Source: Planctomycetota bacterium (GTDB lineage Bacteria > Planctomycetota > Phycisphaerae > UBA1845 > UTPLA1). From it: a stretch of 64,000 bases of DNA. The notes under the pieces are model-generated. The model saw only the letters and a program-made list of their open reading frames with translations, was not told the DNA's origin and did not search any database. Numbering within the stretch: the first letter of the stretch is position 1; every line of letters starts with the position of its first letter. Shown piece after piece: positions 1 through 10,600 of the stretch. The translations under genes and the position numbers were made by a program. The DNA lies in contig JADJRI010000005.1 of the NCBI GenBank assembly GCA_016712275.1, positions 62,001-126,000 of the forward strand. Direction: 5' to 3'.

Positions 1-45
1 GCCGAGTTTATCATGGATGATCTGACAGCATGAGTGGGTGAACTC

Positions 46-160
46 GTTTAGCCCAGTCCCGAAAGGACCGGGTGACGTAGCGTTGACGCTGAAATCTGAG
101 CTTTCCTACATAAGCGGCGCTTGCTCGCCTTCTCCCTACTCCTTCGGAGTTGGGCTAAAC
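46..160. repeat. Inverted pair of GTTTAGCCC-type repeat elements
   Basis: Two copies of one short element face each other. The left copy starts gtttagcccagtccc at 46. The right copy, read on the minus strand from 160, starts gtttagcccaactcc. Each copy has its own small hairpin of the form cccgaaaggg or actccttcggagt. A third copy is at 40216-40257 and a weaker one near 4508-4528. I see no gene in 1-190. This looks like a dispersed REP-like element, possibly also ending transcripts. Confidence 0.6.
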
Positions 161-190
161 GCGGCCTGCGACTTTCTCGATTGGTGTGAC

Positions 191-1320
191 ATGAACTTTG
201 AACTCACCGAAACACAAAAGACAATCCGCAAGGATGCGATCGAATTCGCCCAAAAGGAACTCGCCGGCGGCGAAATCAACCCCACCTTCGACCGCGATGG
301 CTGGCGAATGCGCCGCCTTCGGCGCGATGGGCATCACCATTCCCGATGAATATGGCGGCCGCGGCCAGAATCTCAACGAAATGGTCGCCATGTTCGAAGG
401 CGCCTGGTTACGGCTGCAAACGCTATGGCCTCCTCATCGCCATCAACGCCCACATCTTCGGCAGCGTCGAAACCCTCTACAAAGCCGGCAGCGACGAGCA
501 GAAAAAACGTTATCTTCGCAAACTCGCGACCGGCGAATGGGTCGCGGCCCACAGCGTGACCGAGCCCGAAGGCGGCAGCGATCTCGGCAACATGCAAACC
601 ATCGCCCGAAAAGTCGGCGACCGTTGGATCATCAACGGCAAGAAAAAGTATGCCACCTGCGGGGCCGGCGCGGACCTGCACGTTGTCTACGCGAAGATGG
701 ACGACCCCGAGCGATATCGTCTCAGCTGCTTCCTCGTCGAACCCGGCACGCCGGGCATGACCGTCAAGCCACTGCCGGCCACCGGCCTTCACGGCTCGGG
801 CCTCAGCGAAGTGACATACGAAAACGTGGCCGTGACGGACGAGAACATTCTCGGCAAACCCGGCTCCGGCTCAATGGTGTTTCAAGGCTCCATCGAGCGC
901 GAGCGGGCCTGCATCTTCGGCTTTGTCCTCGGTGCGATGCAGAAGGAACTGGAACTCGCGATCGAATATGCCAACAAGCGCGTCGTCGGCGGCCGCGCGA
1001 TCGCCGGCTACCAAGCCGTCGCCCACCGAATCGCAGACATGAAGATGCGGCTGGATGCCTCGCGCCTGTTGCTTTACAACGTGACGGCCTTAAAGAGTGC
1101 CAACAAACGGGCACCCATCGAGGCGGCCGTCGCGAAGCTGTTTATCAGCGAGAGTTTCGTGCAAAACAGTCTCGACCTGATTCGCACCTTCGGCGGCAAC
1201 GGTTTCATCACCGAAAACGGCATACACACGTTTCTGAATGATGCGCTCGGCACGATCATCTTCAGCGGCACGAACGACATCCAGCGCAACATCATCGCCG
1301 CGCTCGGCGTGCGCGGGTGA
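191..1320 (+). CDS. Acyl-CoA dehydrogenase, frameshifted twice
   Basis: This is an FAD-dependent acyl-CoA dehydrogenase, which makes the alpha-beta double bond in acyl-CoA. The product runs from MNFELTETQKTIRKDAIEF through the FAD/substrate segment VTEPEGGSDLGNMQTIA to the C-terminal IRTFGGNGFITENGIHTF and FSGTNDIQRNIIAA. Translation has to change frame near 304 and near 405. At each place two bases seem to be missing, in gcgcg and ccctggg contexts. Restoring them gives 377 residues, the usual family length. The position of the usual C-terminal catalytic Glu (YEGT) is Ser here. The motif SIERERACIFG has a Glu where isovaleryl-CoA and long-chain dehydrogenases carry theirs, so I infer that subgroup. 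The substrate cannot be told. Confidence 0.88.
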
Positions 1321-1343
1321 TAATCGATAATCGAACTGTCAAT

Positions 1344-1412
1344 GAGCCGGAAGCGTGAGCGCCCGGTCGAACGCCAGTTTGCGCCCAACCCGAGCGCTCA
1401 CGTTTCCGGCTC
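1344..1412. terminator. Long inverted repeat after the acyl-CoA dehydrogenase
   Basis: The arms gagccggaagcgtgagcg (from 1344) and cgctcacgtttccggctc (to 1412) pair almost perfectly around a loop of about 30 bases. The repeat starts 24 bases after the stop codon and sits between two convergent genes. The sequence resembles a palindromic repeat family that I recall from planctomycete genomes. It may act as a bidirectional terminator, but there is no clear T run. Confidence 0.5.
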
Positions 1413-1479
1413 GTTTATCTTTCCACCAATTGAATGTTTGCACGGCGCGACGACCGCTTCCCTAAGGGCGCAGCTCTGC

Positions 1480-2607
1480 CTATGCCGATTCCCGCCGCGC
1501 AAATCGAATCGCCTGCCGCACCCACTCCAAACACGGTTCCGGCGCCGCCCCATACTCCGAGAAACAGATGCTCGTGTACTTGCCACCCGATGCATCATGC
1601 ACAGCCGACACCAGCGCCGGCCCATCGGCCGTCTCCGGAGGATGGCACGCAATCTCCAGCGTAAGCATTTTCATTGCAGGCGGCTTTCCCCCGCACGGCT
1701 TCGCAAGCACAAACCCATCGCAACAATCCGCCACCGCCTCGCAATCGAAACCGGCCTCCAACGAATCGCCCGAAGCGCGAAGATGCAACGGCCTTTTCGC
1801 TCGCCGCCGAATCATTTTCATCAGCGACGTGACCGTCTCGATCCGGCTCCGCCGATAACCCGCGAGATGCGCGTTCTGCTCAACAAAACGCGAGGCCGCC
1901 TCCACAGGCTGCAACTCAAAAATCCGCGAGAGGTGTGCCTGAACGGCCGAAACCGTTTCATCTACATCGACATCACGCTCGGCCGCGCGTTGCCGGCACG
2001 CCGAACAAAAGCACCAACCCAAGAGCATCGATTCCATCGCGCTCACGTCAAACCCGTGCACAGGATCGCAGCGCGCATACAAACCCGCGCCGAAATCGAC
2101 ATTCGCCAATTCGACCGACTCGCATACAAAATTCGTTGAAACATCCTCTACCAGCGATGCAACATACTCGCGCACATCCGGATTCGAAGGACACAGCCGC
2201 GAATCATGCGGACGGCCGAACACGTCGACGCAGGCGGCGGTCGCATTGCGGTCCGTCAGCACGCCGTTCTCCAGCGGATCGATTCGCAGGCGAACCGCCA
2301 AGCCCTGCGAAGCCGCCTCGTTGCAAAGCTGCGCCATTGCGTTGCGCGCTTTGATCGCTTTGGCCGCATTGGGGCGCAGGCGGGTTGCGGAATAACACTT
2401 CGAATCGGGCTGAAACCAGGCTGCCGCTTCGTGAGAGGCGATTTTGGGAGACTGCGCTATACGCGGCCGCAATGCCAGCCGCGCCGGAGCCACGGCATCG
2501 ATGACGACGCCATCGACGCCGATTTCGCCTCTCAATCGCGCGAACGCATCGTCGACGCCTTCGTCGAGAAGGTCCGCGGGGTGGCAGGCGAAGTAATAAC
2601 GAGCCAT
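1480..2607 (-). CDS. Hypothetical protein, probable TIM-barrel fold
   Basis: A 375-residue soluble protein with no signal peptide. It begins MARYYFACHPADLLDEGVDD. The middle holds LCPSNPDVREYVASLVEDV and then ELANVDFGAGL, a layout seen in glycoside-hydrolase-like barrels where a LCP-P-VR segment precedes a strand-borne acidic residue. A CFCSAC motif (about residues 198-203) could bind metal. I do not recognise a named family. The barrel assignment is an inference from the overall pattern, and no catalytic residues can be named. It is convergent with the acyl-CoA dehydrogenase and follows the transporter and its small partner on the same strand. The ATG at 2607 has no strong ribosome site. Confidence 0.6.
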   Translation of the reverse strand: MARYYFACHPADLLDEGVDDAFARLRGEIGVDGVVIDAVAPARLALRPRIAQSPKIASHEAAAWFQPDSKCYSATRLRPNAAKAIKARNAMAQLCNEAASQGLAVRLRIDPLENGVLTDRNATAACVDVFGRPHDSRLCPSNPDVREYVASLVEDVSTNFVCESVELANVDFGAGLYARCDPVHGFDVSAMESMLLGWCFCSACRQRAAERDVDVDETVSAVQAHLSRIFELQPVEAASRFVEQNAHLAGYRRSRIETVTSLMKMIRRRAKRPLHLRASGDSLEAGFDCEAVADCCDGFVLAKPCGGKPPAMKMLTLEIACHPPETADGPALVSAVHDASGGKYTSICFSEYGAAPEPCLEWVRQAIRFARRESA

Positions 2608-2653
2608 GCGTCTTATTCGTGGGTTACTCGATCATCGCCATCGCAATGGTCGA

Positions 2654-2773
2654 TCAAACATGTTCGTCCGGGCCGAGCGGCGGAAGCGTCAGTACTTTCG
2701 TATAGCAAAATACCGTCAGCGACACAACACACACGATCGAGGTCAACATGATAATCCATCCGAGTGTCGTCAT
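2654..2773 (-). CDS. Small single-span membrane protein, likely NSS transporter partner
   Basis: A 39-residue protein that starts MTTLGWIIMLTSIVCVVSL and ends PPLGPDEHV. It has one hydrophobic helix (about residues 4-24) and a short polar tail. Its ATG overlaps the transporter's stop as ATGA (2770-2773), so translation is very probably coupled. Known precedent: some NSS-family carriers, such as the corynebacterial MetP/MetS pair, need a tiny membrane subunit encoded directly downstream. The size, topology and position match that arrangement. The function is inferred from position, not from sequence identity. Confidence 0.7.
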   Translation of the reverse strand: MTTLGWIIMLTSIVCVVSLTVFCYTKVLTLPPLGPDEHV

Positions 2774-4466
2774 CGCGAGTTCCTTTCCATTTCCGAGGTC
2801 GGATATCCGCCGGGCAGCGGTATATTCGTCGGTTCAGGGCCGATCTTGCGCCAGTGTTTTCCCGCCATCAGGATCATGACGTTCAAAATGACAAATGCGA
2901 TGAGAATCATGATCAGCGACTTCGCCTCCGTCCCGCCATCCAGCAGGGCCGGCACCTTGTCGACCTGCTTGGCCTGTCCGAGAACGGCCTCCCACAAGGG
3001 CTTGGTGACGGGAATGAGCTGATAGAGCGGCTCGCCAAACACCCGTACCGGCATGTTCTGAATAAACCACCCCACGAAAATCACAAGCAAATACAGCGGT
3101 GAAATATACTTGATCATGAAGTAGAAGAACCGTGGAATCCTGATGTGCGCGCCCTCATGCGCCTCGTTCAGACCTTTTTCCACCCCATAGATCCAGCCAA
3201 ACATGATCACCTGAATCATGGCCAGCACGAAGATCGCGAGCGTGCCGACCCAGAAATCGATCGCGTCAACAGCCGCAAGATTCTTGCTGTAGTAGATCAC
3301 AAAAACCCCGCCAGCGCCTGACAGGGCGCTGAGCACGATAATCGACTTGTGACGCGACCACTTAAAGGCCTCTTCCAGAAACGCCGCGACCGGCTGCAAC
3401 ATCGAAAGCGAACTGGTGATGGCCGCAAGAAATAGCATGAAGAACCAAAGAAACCCGAACAGCCGGCCGAGCGGCATGTAGGCGAACACGACCGGAAGGG
3501 TATGAAAGCCCAGCGAAAAGCTGGAGTTGATGCTCCCGGCGATACCGGCCGCGCCAAGAAAGACAAATGCCGCGGGAATCGTAATGAGGCCACCAAGGCA
3601 GACTTCGAAAAACTCGTTGGTCGATGTCGCGGTAAGACCCGATAGAACGAGGTCGTCTTTCTTGTTCAGGTAGCTCGCATAATTCACGATCACGCCAAAC
3701 CCGACGGACAGACTGAAGAAAATCTGCCCGGCCGCCGCCAGCCACGTGTTGAAATCCTTGAGCTTCTCCATGTCGGGATTCCACATGAATCCCAGGCCGT
3801 TGACGATGTTCTGATCGGGCTTGCTTGCGTCCGGCGTGCCGAGCGTGAGAACGCGAATCAAAACAATAAACGCACAAATCGCCATCGCCGGCATCGCATA
3901 CTTGCAGAACGACTCAATGCCCTTGGTAAGACCGCGATAAATGAAGAAGAAGTTGACGCAAAGACAATGATCCAGAAGACAACGCTGATATGCAGCCCGC
4001 CTTCCATGATGAGGCCGTTGGAGTCCTGGCCCACGAATGACTTGAAGAATCCGCTGAACTTTGCCGGGTCCTGCCCGCATGCCGCGAAGTCCGCCGGCAT
4101 GGTCAGGTACAAATAACAATAGCCAAGGCACCACCCTTCGACATAGATGTAGTACATGTAAATAACAAGGGGAATCAGCAGACCGAGCGAGCCAAGGTAC
4201 TTGCTGATCGGGTTCCGCCAGATCACGCTGAACACGCCGGGGCAGGAGTTGAACCCCGCCAGCCCGCCGCGCCGGCCCATGCTCCACTCGATCCAGCAAA
4301 TCGGAATGCCCAGCACGAGCAGCGCGATGAAATACGGAATCATGAACGCGCCGCCGCCGTTCGCCGCCGCGTTGCCGGGAAACCTTAGAAAATTTCCCAG
4401 GCCGACGGCCGACCCCGAGACGGCCAAAATGACGCCCAGACGCGAACCCCATTGCTCTTTTGCCAC
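2770..4466 (-). CDS. Sodium-dependent transporter, NSS/SNF family (frameshifted)
   Basis: A neurotransmitter:sodium symporter (LeuT fold), importing an amino acid or similar solute with sodium. The start MAKEQWGSRLGVILAVSGSA is followed by the hallmark VGLGNFLRFPGNAAANGGGAF, which forms the sodium and substrate site in helix 1. About 11-12 hydrophobic segments follow, including LSVGFGVIVNYASYL in the helix 6 area. The frame breaks near 3955-3959, where one base (probably a G in gcggtcaac) is missing. With it restored the protein is 565 residues, a normal length. It overlaps the 39-residue partner ORF by four bases. The substrate is not predictable from what I can see. Confidence 0.88.
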
Positions 4467-4617
4467 TGCGGACTCCTTGCGTCGGCGAGACGGGTCTCAG
4501 TGAGTTTTGGCTCCGAAAGGGGCTAAACGTAGCGAAGCGGGCGATGAAATGCAAGAATTTGCTTGAGCGGGCAGAATTCGTTGTGAATGGGGCCGGGCTT
4601 CGGTAGATTCGAGACCG

Positions 4618-5475
4618 ATGAGCACCAATCGACCGGAATTTGAATGGTTTGAACCGGCAATTCTCGCGCCGGGCTTTTTCAACCCTGTCGTGAATGCAGC
4701 GGCCGAGGAAGAGTTGGGCTTTCTGAGTACCCAACTTGATCGCCATTTGTTTGCAAGGCGCGAGCTGCCCGGGGCCGAGATGCACGATCATCACGGCTTT
4801 CGCAGAGCAATGGCGATGGCGTTCGGGGTGAAAGAGTCGTCGCTTGGATATGGCCGCAATGTCGTACCGAACCTGTTTGAAATTCTTGCCGCAGCTCCCC
4901 CACGACGCACGGCCATTCTCGCGCGAGGAGCCGACCGGCTGATTGAGGCCGATGTGCAGCGATTTCTGACATTCGCCGACGCCGTGTCCGATGCGGCACG
5001 GAAACTGGCCGATGCAAGGCCGCAAACACAGTTGCTGATGTTCCTGCTCGGTCCCCCGCCGGCCTTCGCATCGATCGACGCCGGCGCCAAACGACGGGCG
5101 GAGTTGCACGCGGGTTTGAAAGTAACGGCGGGCGATATCACCTTGCGCGAATGGAACGCCCCGCGCGATTTTGATCTCGGCCCAAGCCACCAATGGACAT
5201 TATCCCACGCCGATTGGTATTACTGCTCGCGCGGACACTTGGCGGCCGAAGAAGGCGAAAAATGGCACTGCATCGAACACGATGATCGGATCACCTTCAT
5301 TCGCGCGGCCGATGGCGTCCCCTGCTTCGAAGGCATCTTCGCACGCCTGCCGCAGGGAATGCAGTTGGTCGGGATTCGCTATGAATCGGATGATGCGATA
5401 CGACAGCTATCGCTGGTAGGCGAAGACCCATTCACCGCTTTTCGAAAGCTGTGCCAAATAGTTGGCATCGCGTAA
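4618..5475 (+). CDS. Hypothetical protein
   Basis: A 285-residue soluble protein starting MSTNRPEFEWFEPAILAPGF. I do not recognise it. It has a His/Asp-rich stretch AEMHDHHGFRRAMAM (about residues 54-68), an Ala-rich helical middle, and a C-terminal half rich in aromatic residues (HADWYYCSRGHLAAEE). There is no signal peptide or membrane span. It is transcribed divergently from the symporter across about 150 bases that hold a degenerate GTTTAGCCC-type repeat. Codon use matches the neighbours, so it looks like a real gene. It could be a lineage-specific protein. Confidence 0.65.
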   Translation: MSTNRPEFEWFEPAILAPGFFNPVVNAAAEEELGFLSTQLDRHLFARRELPGAEMHDHHGFRRAMAMAFGVKESSLGYGRNVVPNLFEILAAAPPRRTAILARGADRLIEADVQRFLTFADAVSDAARKLADARPQTQLLMFLLGPPPAFASIDAGAKRRAELHAGLKVTAGDITLREWNAPRDFDLGPSHQWTLSHADWYYCSRGHLAAEEGEKWHCIEHDDRITFIRAADGVPCFEGIFARLPQGMQLVGIRYESDDAIRQLSLVGEDPFTAFRKLCQIVGIA

Positions 5476-5502
5476 AATCCGGGCGCTGGTAAATCTTGGG
5501 GA

Positions 5503-5523
5503 GCATGGGCCTCCGGCCCGTGC
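5503..5523. repeat. Short palindrome
   Basis: The arms gcatgggcc and ggcccgtgc pair with one G-U type position around a three-base loop. It lies 27 bases after the hypothetical gene's stop and before the convergent PBP1C stop. It is either a terminator-like hairpin or one of the dispersed palindromes of this genome. Confidence 0.45.
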
Positions 5524-5603
5524 GAATAACTGCCTCATTATGACGCCACTTAACTATCCTCACCAATACCGGCATTCGCTGCGTGGGATGGATTGCGCCG
5601 AGG

Positions 5604-7655
5604 TCACCGAACAACCTCAAACTCCACCCGATCCACCTGCCCATCCGCATCGCAGCACAGCAGTTCATTCCGACCCGCCCGCGCGGATACGCTCACCGTT
5701 CCATCGCGCCCCGCCGGCTCGCCGTTCAAGAACCAGAACACAGCCGACTCCCGGTTCGCCCGCGCCTGAATCTTCACGATCGAATCCACGGCCACATATT
5801 TGGCGCCGCTCGCCGGAGACGTAATGCGCAGCGCCGCCTCCGCCTCCATCGGCGGCGGCAATTCCCGCTCAACCGCCCACGTCTCCGTCGGCCTCGGGGC
5901 CTTCATCTGGGCGACACCCGGCAACTGAAACAGCCGAACCAGGAGCGGCTCGGCCGCCTCTTTTCCAACATACGCATAGTGCCCCGCGCCGGAAAATCGA
6001 CCCACCCACACCCCGACGGCAAACCGTCGATTGTGCCCCACCGCCCACGCATCCCGACGGCCGGAGCTTGTCCCCGTCTTCCACATGAACCACGCCCGTG
6101 TCACAAGATCGGCCGGTCGAGACTCCCGACTGTTCACCGAGAGAATCTCGTCGAGCACCGAGCAGACCGATGCATCCATCGCCCGGAACGGGGGGGATGG
6201 GTCATCCGCAAACAGTTTCGGCGCGCGCCGTATGCCGCCGCGACCGATCGTCGCATAGCCATTGGTTAGATCGAAAAGTGTCACCTCTGTGCCACCCACC
6301 GCAAGCGAAAGACCTGCCCGCTCTGCGGCATCCTGCGGCAGCGCGATTCCCGCACCGCGCATCAGCCCCGCGCAGCGCGAAAGTCCAATCTGCTCGGCAA
6401 TCAAGATCGCCGGCACGTTGAGCGACCGCCGCAATGCCTCGTCCGCCCGCACACGCCCCGCGAATTTCGGATCGAAGTTGTTCGGCTCCCAACCCTCACG
6501 GTCGACCGGCACGTCATACACCATCGACGCCGGCCCGAGCCGGCCCGTCTCAAACGCGGTCGCATAAATGAACGGCTTGAGTGCCGATCCCGGACTCCGT
6601 TTGGCAAAAACGCCGTCGACCTGCCCGTTGATGGGATCGGCCGCGCCGGTCGAGCCGACCCACGCGCGAATTTCAGCCGACTCGATGTCGACTGCAAGGA
6701 CGGCAACCTGCGTTTTTGGCGCGAGGTGTGCAGCATGCTCGCCAACCAGACGTTCAATCTCAAGCTGCAAGGGCCAGTCAATGGTCGTCCGTCCGCCCCC
6801 GCCGCGCTGCGACAAGGCCGCCCATGCCACCCCCCGCATGCCGGTTCGCCTGAGTTTCTTGCGCGTCAACACCAACTCGCACTTTGCAAGTGCCTCCTGT
6901 GAGGCATCAATCTGGCCCAGCTCAACCATGCGCGACAGCACATGATTGCGCCGACGCCGCGCCGCCTCGATATGCCGATCGGGCCTGTACTTTTCCGGCG
7001 ATTGTGGCAAACCGGCCAATAGCGCCGCTTCGCCGAGCGACAAATCGGCCGGGCGCTTGCCCCAGTAAAAATCGGCCGCCGCCGCCACACCTCGGATATT
7101 CCCCCCGAATGGAGCAACATTCAGGTACGTTTCCAGTATCTGCGGTTTCGACCATGCCAGCTCAAGCTGGACCGCCCGAAATGACTCAATTATTTTCGCG
7201 GTCACACTTCGCGAACGTGGCGACGCCATCCGGCAGAGCTGCATCGTCAGCGTACTCGCCCCGGAAACAACGCGCCCAGCCTTCGCGCTGTCCAATGCTG
7301 CACGGCAGACCGCGATCGGATCGACGCCGGGGTGCCAAGCAAACCGTTCATCTTCAACCGCGACAATGGCCTGACAGAGCCACGGCGACATGTCCGCCAA
7401 TGGCACGGGCCTGCGCCAGTGCTCGTCGCTTCCCGTAACGGCAAGAATCGTCTCGCCACTCCGCGCCGTCACCCATCGGGTTTGCGGCCAGTCGGTAAGC
7501 CGTTCCAACCGGAATGGAAACAGGGCATTGAGCGCCAAAAATGCCAAAATACAGAGCGGAACCAGGCAGGCCGCGCCAATTCCGGCGCGCCTGGCCCACC
7601 GCCTGCGGCGCAATCGATTCCGCCGCTTTCGATGTGTGGATTGTCGATGCGTCAC
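5604..7655 (-). CDS. pbpC: Penicillin-binding protein 1C (peptidoglycan glycosyltransferase, transpeptidase-like)
   Basis: A class A PBP of 683 residues. A basic N-terminus and one membrane anchor (about 24-46) lead into a GT51 glycosyltransferase domain with EDERFAWHPG (catalytic Glu 101) and SGASTLTMQL (131-140). The transpeptidase domain has the three expected motifs: SALK (S357-K360), SLN (411-413) and KTGTS (526-530). A C-terminal beta domain (about 600-683) fits the PBP1C-specific extension. The ATG overlaps the stop of the alpha-2-macroglobulin gene by four bases (ATGA at 7652-7655), so the two are one operon. The pairing of PBP1C with a bacterial alpha-2-macroglobulin is known from many Gram-negatives. 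All catalytic motifs are intact. Confidence 0.95.
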   Translation of the reverse strand: MTHRQSTHRKRRNRLRRRRWARRAGIGAACLVPLCILAFLALNALFPFRLERLTDWPQTRWVTARSGETILAVTGSDEHWRRPVPLADMSPWLCQAIVAVEDERFAWHPGVDPIAVCRAALDSAKAGRVVSGASTLTMQLCRMASPRSRSVTAKIIESFRAVQLELAWSKPQILETYLNVAPFGGNIRGVAAAADFYWGKRPADLSLGEAALLAGLPQSPEKYRPDRHIEAARRRRNHVLSRMVELGQIDASQEALAKCELVLTRKKLRRTGMRGVAWAALSQRGGGGRTTIDWPLQLEIERLVGEHAAHLAPKTQVAVLAVDIESAEIRAWVGSTGAADPINGQVDGVFAKRSPGSALKPFIYATAFETGRLGPASMVYDVPVDREGWEPNNFDPKFAGRVRADEALRRSLNVPAILIAEQIGLSRCAGLMRGAGIALPQDAAERAGLSLAVGGTEVTLFDLTNGYATIGRGGIRRAPKLFADDPSPPFRAMDASVCSVLDEILSVNSRESRPADLVTRAWFMWKTGTSSGRRDAWAVGHNRRFAVGVWVGRFSGAGHYAYVGKEAAEPLLVRLFQLPGVAQMKAPRPTETWAVERELPPPMEAEAALRITSPASGAKYVAVDSIVKIQARANRESAVFWFLNGEPAGRDGTVSVSARAGRNELLCCDADGQVDRVEFEVVR

Positions 7656-10600
7656 GGCTCGATCTCGACCCCGCCGCCGACCTGAAGCGATGCCAGCGTA
7701 CCGTCATACATGCAAGATGCCTCAACGGGCGGCACGACAAATGAACCAGCCGTCACAGAGCGAAGGTGATATCGGTACGTCCGCGGCTCGCCCTCGGCCC
7801 GTGCAAAGAGAAGCACACGGTCATCCAAGAATTGCACGCGATCCGGCTGCGGCATTGGTTCATCCGAAACGGCCGATGTCGCCAGCCGCGGATTTTCAAT
7901 CTCGAATCCCGCCGGCAACGCATCGACAATGGCAACATTGTCGACAAACTCGCCGTGACCCAAACCGGTGGCTTCCAGTGTTATTTCCACCGTGACTAGC
8001 TCGCCCACCCTGAAAGCATGTCCCTTCGCCGGCTTCCCGTCGGACAGCGTCCACTTCCGCCGCACCCGAAGACCGCGATCGAAATCGCTCAAAGTCGCCG
8101 CATCGCGCAGTCCCTTCTGGCGACACATGACGATCATCTCGCCGGTTCCCTTGGTTTGGATTTCCACAGGCTTGTTAACCCGGCGCTCCGAGAATTCCAT
8201 CGGCTTCGACTGATCAAACGTCAGCGTTTCACCATCCCATTGAATTTCGCCGGTGTAATTCGCCTCCGCCGGTTCTTCCCTTAACACATTTGCCAGCGCC
8301 GCGATCGCTCTCGCATTTTCCAGCGTGCTGGCCCATGAACCGCCCTTGCCGGCCTTTCGAATCGTCTCAACCAGCGGCACGATCCACGGCGAATCGGGAT
8401 CGATCAATTTCAACGTTCGCACCAGCGATGCAACCTGGCTGACTTCAGAGGTCAACCGCCCGCCCGTCGTTCTCTTGACCACCACCGGCGTCAATTCGCG
8501 CGGCAAAACGCTTCGCGCCCGCTCGCGCTCGCCCGCCATGAACCATGCCCGTGCCAGCGAAGCCCGGCCTTCAAGATCGAGCCGCTCGGTGCGCTCCGAC
8601 AGCCGCGCCATCCATCCGGCATTCGGTTTGTCGAAGGCCGCCAGCGATTCGCACATCATCGCCCGAACGTTGTCATCGTGCAGATCGGAATCTCCCAGTG
8701 CCTTGTCGATGTATTGAACCAGATCTCGCTTGAACCCCGCATCAATCTTGAACCCCACGATCGACGCCTCCGCCAAAATCGAACACGCATACGCCGTACC
8801 CCAGCGGTCGGCCGTCGGCGATCCCGGCCAATAGGACAGTCCGCCGCTGCGCGTTTGCATCGACCACAATCGGGCGATTCCGGCGGAGATCATGTCGTCG
8901 ATCCGCCCATAGCGCGAGTCATCTTCGACCCGATCCTTGACCAGCTTGCCCGCTTCGATGAGCGCCCACATCCGGCTCGATGTCTGTTCAACGCAGCCAT
9001 ACGGATAGTCGAGGAGTTGTTCGACCGCAGGCTGTAATTCCAAACCCGTGCGCGCGTCGATTTCAATTTCCGTGTCCATCGTGTCCGCGAGAAAGCCCTC
9101 AGCGGGAGGCACGACGAGACTGTCGCCCGCGATGAGCCGTCGAATCGTCGTCACGGTGTCCATGGCCGTCGCGGGCCGCACCGGAAAAGCGCCGTTCGCA
9201 TTCGCAAAGATGACGCCGTCGGCCGACTCCGCCCGTGCCCAAACTTCAATTTCCGTCGGCCCCATTTCGCCCGCATTCACGTCGAGCCAGACCAGCGCCG
9301 GCGGCCATATCGACGATCAATTCGCCATGGTCGGGCAATGCGACGATCGCGCGCCTTTCGTCGATGCCGAAAGCGTGACACGCAGTACTTCGTCGGTGTT
9401 GTTAAACAACTTCAACGGCACGCGGCATCGATCAACCGGCGCCAAGACCCGAGGCCAGCCTGCCTCCACCATCAGCGGCGATGTAACTGTGACGTCGCTC
9501 GACGCACTGCCGTAGCGATCGCCCTCCACCGCCACCGCCATCACGCGCATCCGGCCCGACATTTCGGACATTTGCACTTCGAACGCCGCGCGGCCATTGG
9601 CATCGGTCGGTCGCGAAGCCAGCCACACCACGGCCGGTTCTCGCCGCTTGGACGGCACCGGGTTGCGACGCAAGTCCATTCCATCGTCATCGCCATCCGC
9701 GCCGATCTTCAACATCGACGCCGGCCGCGCCACATCCGGCATGAGCGACGCAAACATGTCGGTCGATTCCACATCCAGCGCTCGCGGGCCAAAATAATGA
9801 TGAAGCGGGTCTGGCGACTGGTAACCCGTCGAGAGCAAAATGCCGTCATCGACCGCCCACACATGCACGACCGGCGGCCGCTCAAAATCGCCGATGCCGG
9901 TTTGAACGGAGATTTTCGCACACTCGCGCGAACCCAGATTTGCCGGACCAACTAATTCAACCGGCAGCGCCCGCGATGCCTTTTTGATCGGCAATCGCGC
10001 AATGCCACGCGCCGAATTCGGCAGCCACTTTTTGCGCTCCGGGTCGACCGGCCGCACCAGCGTGGCCGTTACGAAGGCGTCGCCGCGCAGCGTGGTCGGA
10101 ACGAAAATTTCGACGGTGGCCGGGCTCGACGAAATTTCCACAACTTTGTATTCCCGAACGCGATCGTCCTCAACCGTCAGCAGCAACTGACCGGCAAATG
10201 GCGCCTGCACAAGGCACTCCGCCAAGGTACCCGGCTCACAGGCCTTCCCGCTCAGGGTCAGCCCGATGCGCTCGGGATGGTCTGATATCGCCCAACTGCC
10301 GCCCTCGTCTGGATCAAACACATGGAATTTCAACTCTGTTTTTCCGCCGCTGTCGGGCTCCGCGGCGGTAATGACAAACTCTCCCGGATCATCGACGGTG
10401 AATGTCGTGCTGCCCGACGACTGAAGTGCATCGAGATTCACGCTTCGCTTCTTGAGCGCGGGCGTGCGGCGTTCAACGGTCTTCCACGTCATCTGCCCAT
10501 CGACCTCGCGAATCACCCAATCGTGCTCGATCTTTTCCACGGCCAGTTCAAACGGCCGCGTCTCGGCCGGCTCGCTATCGCCATCCAGCTGAACCCACTT

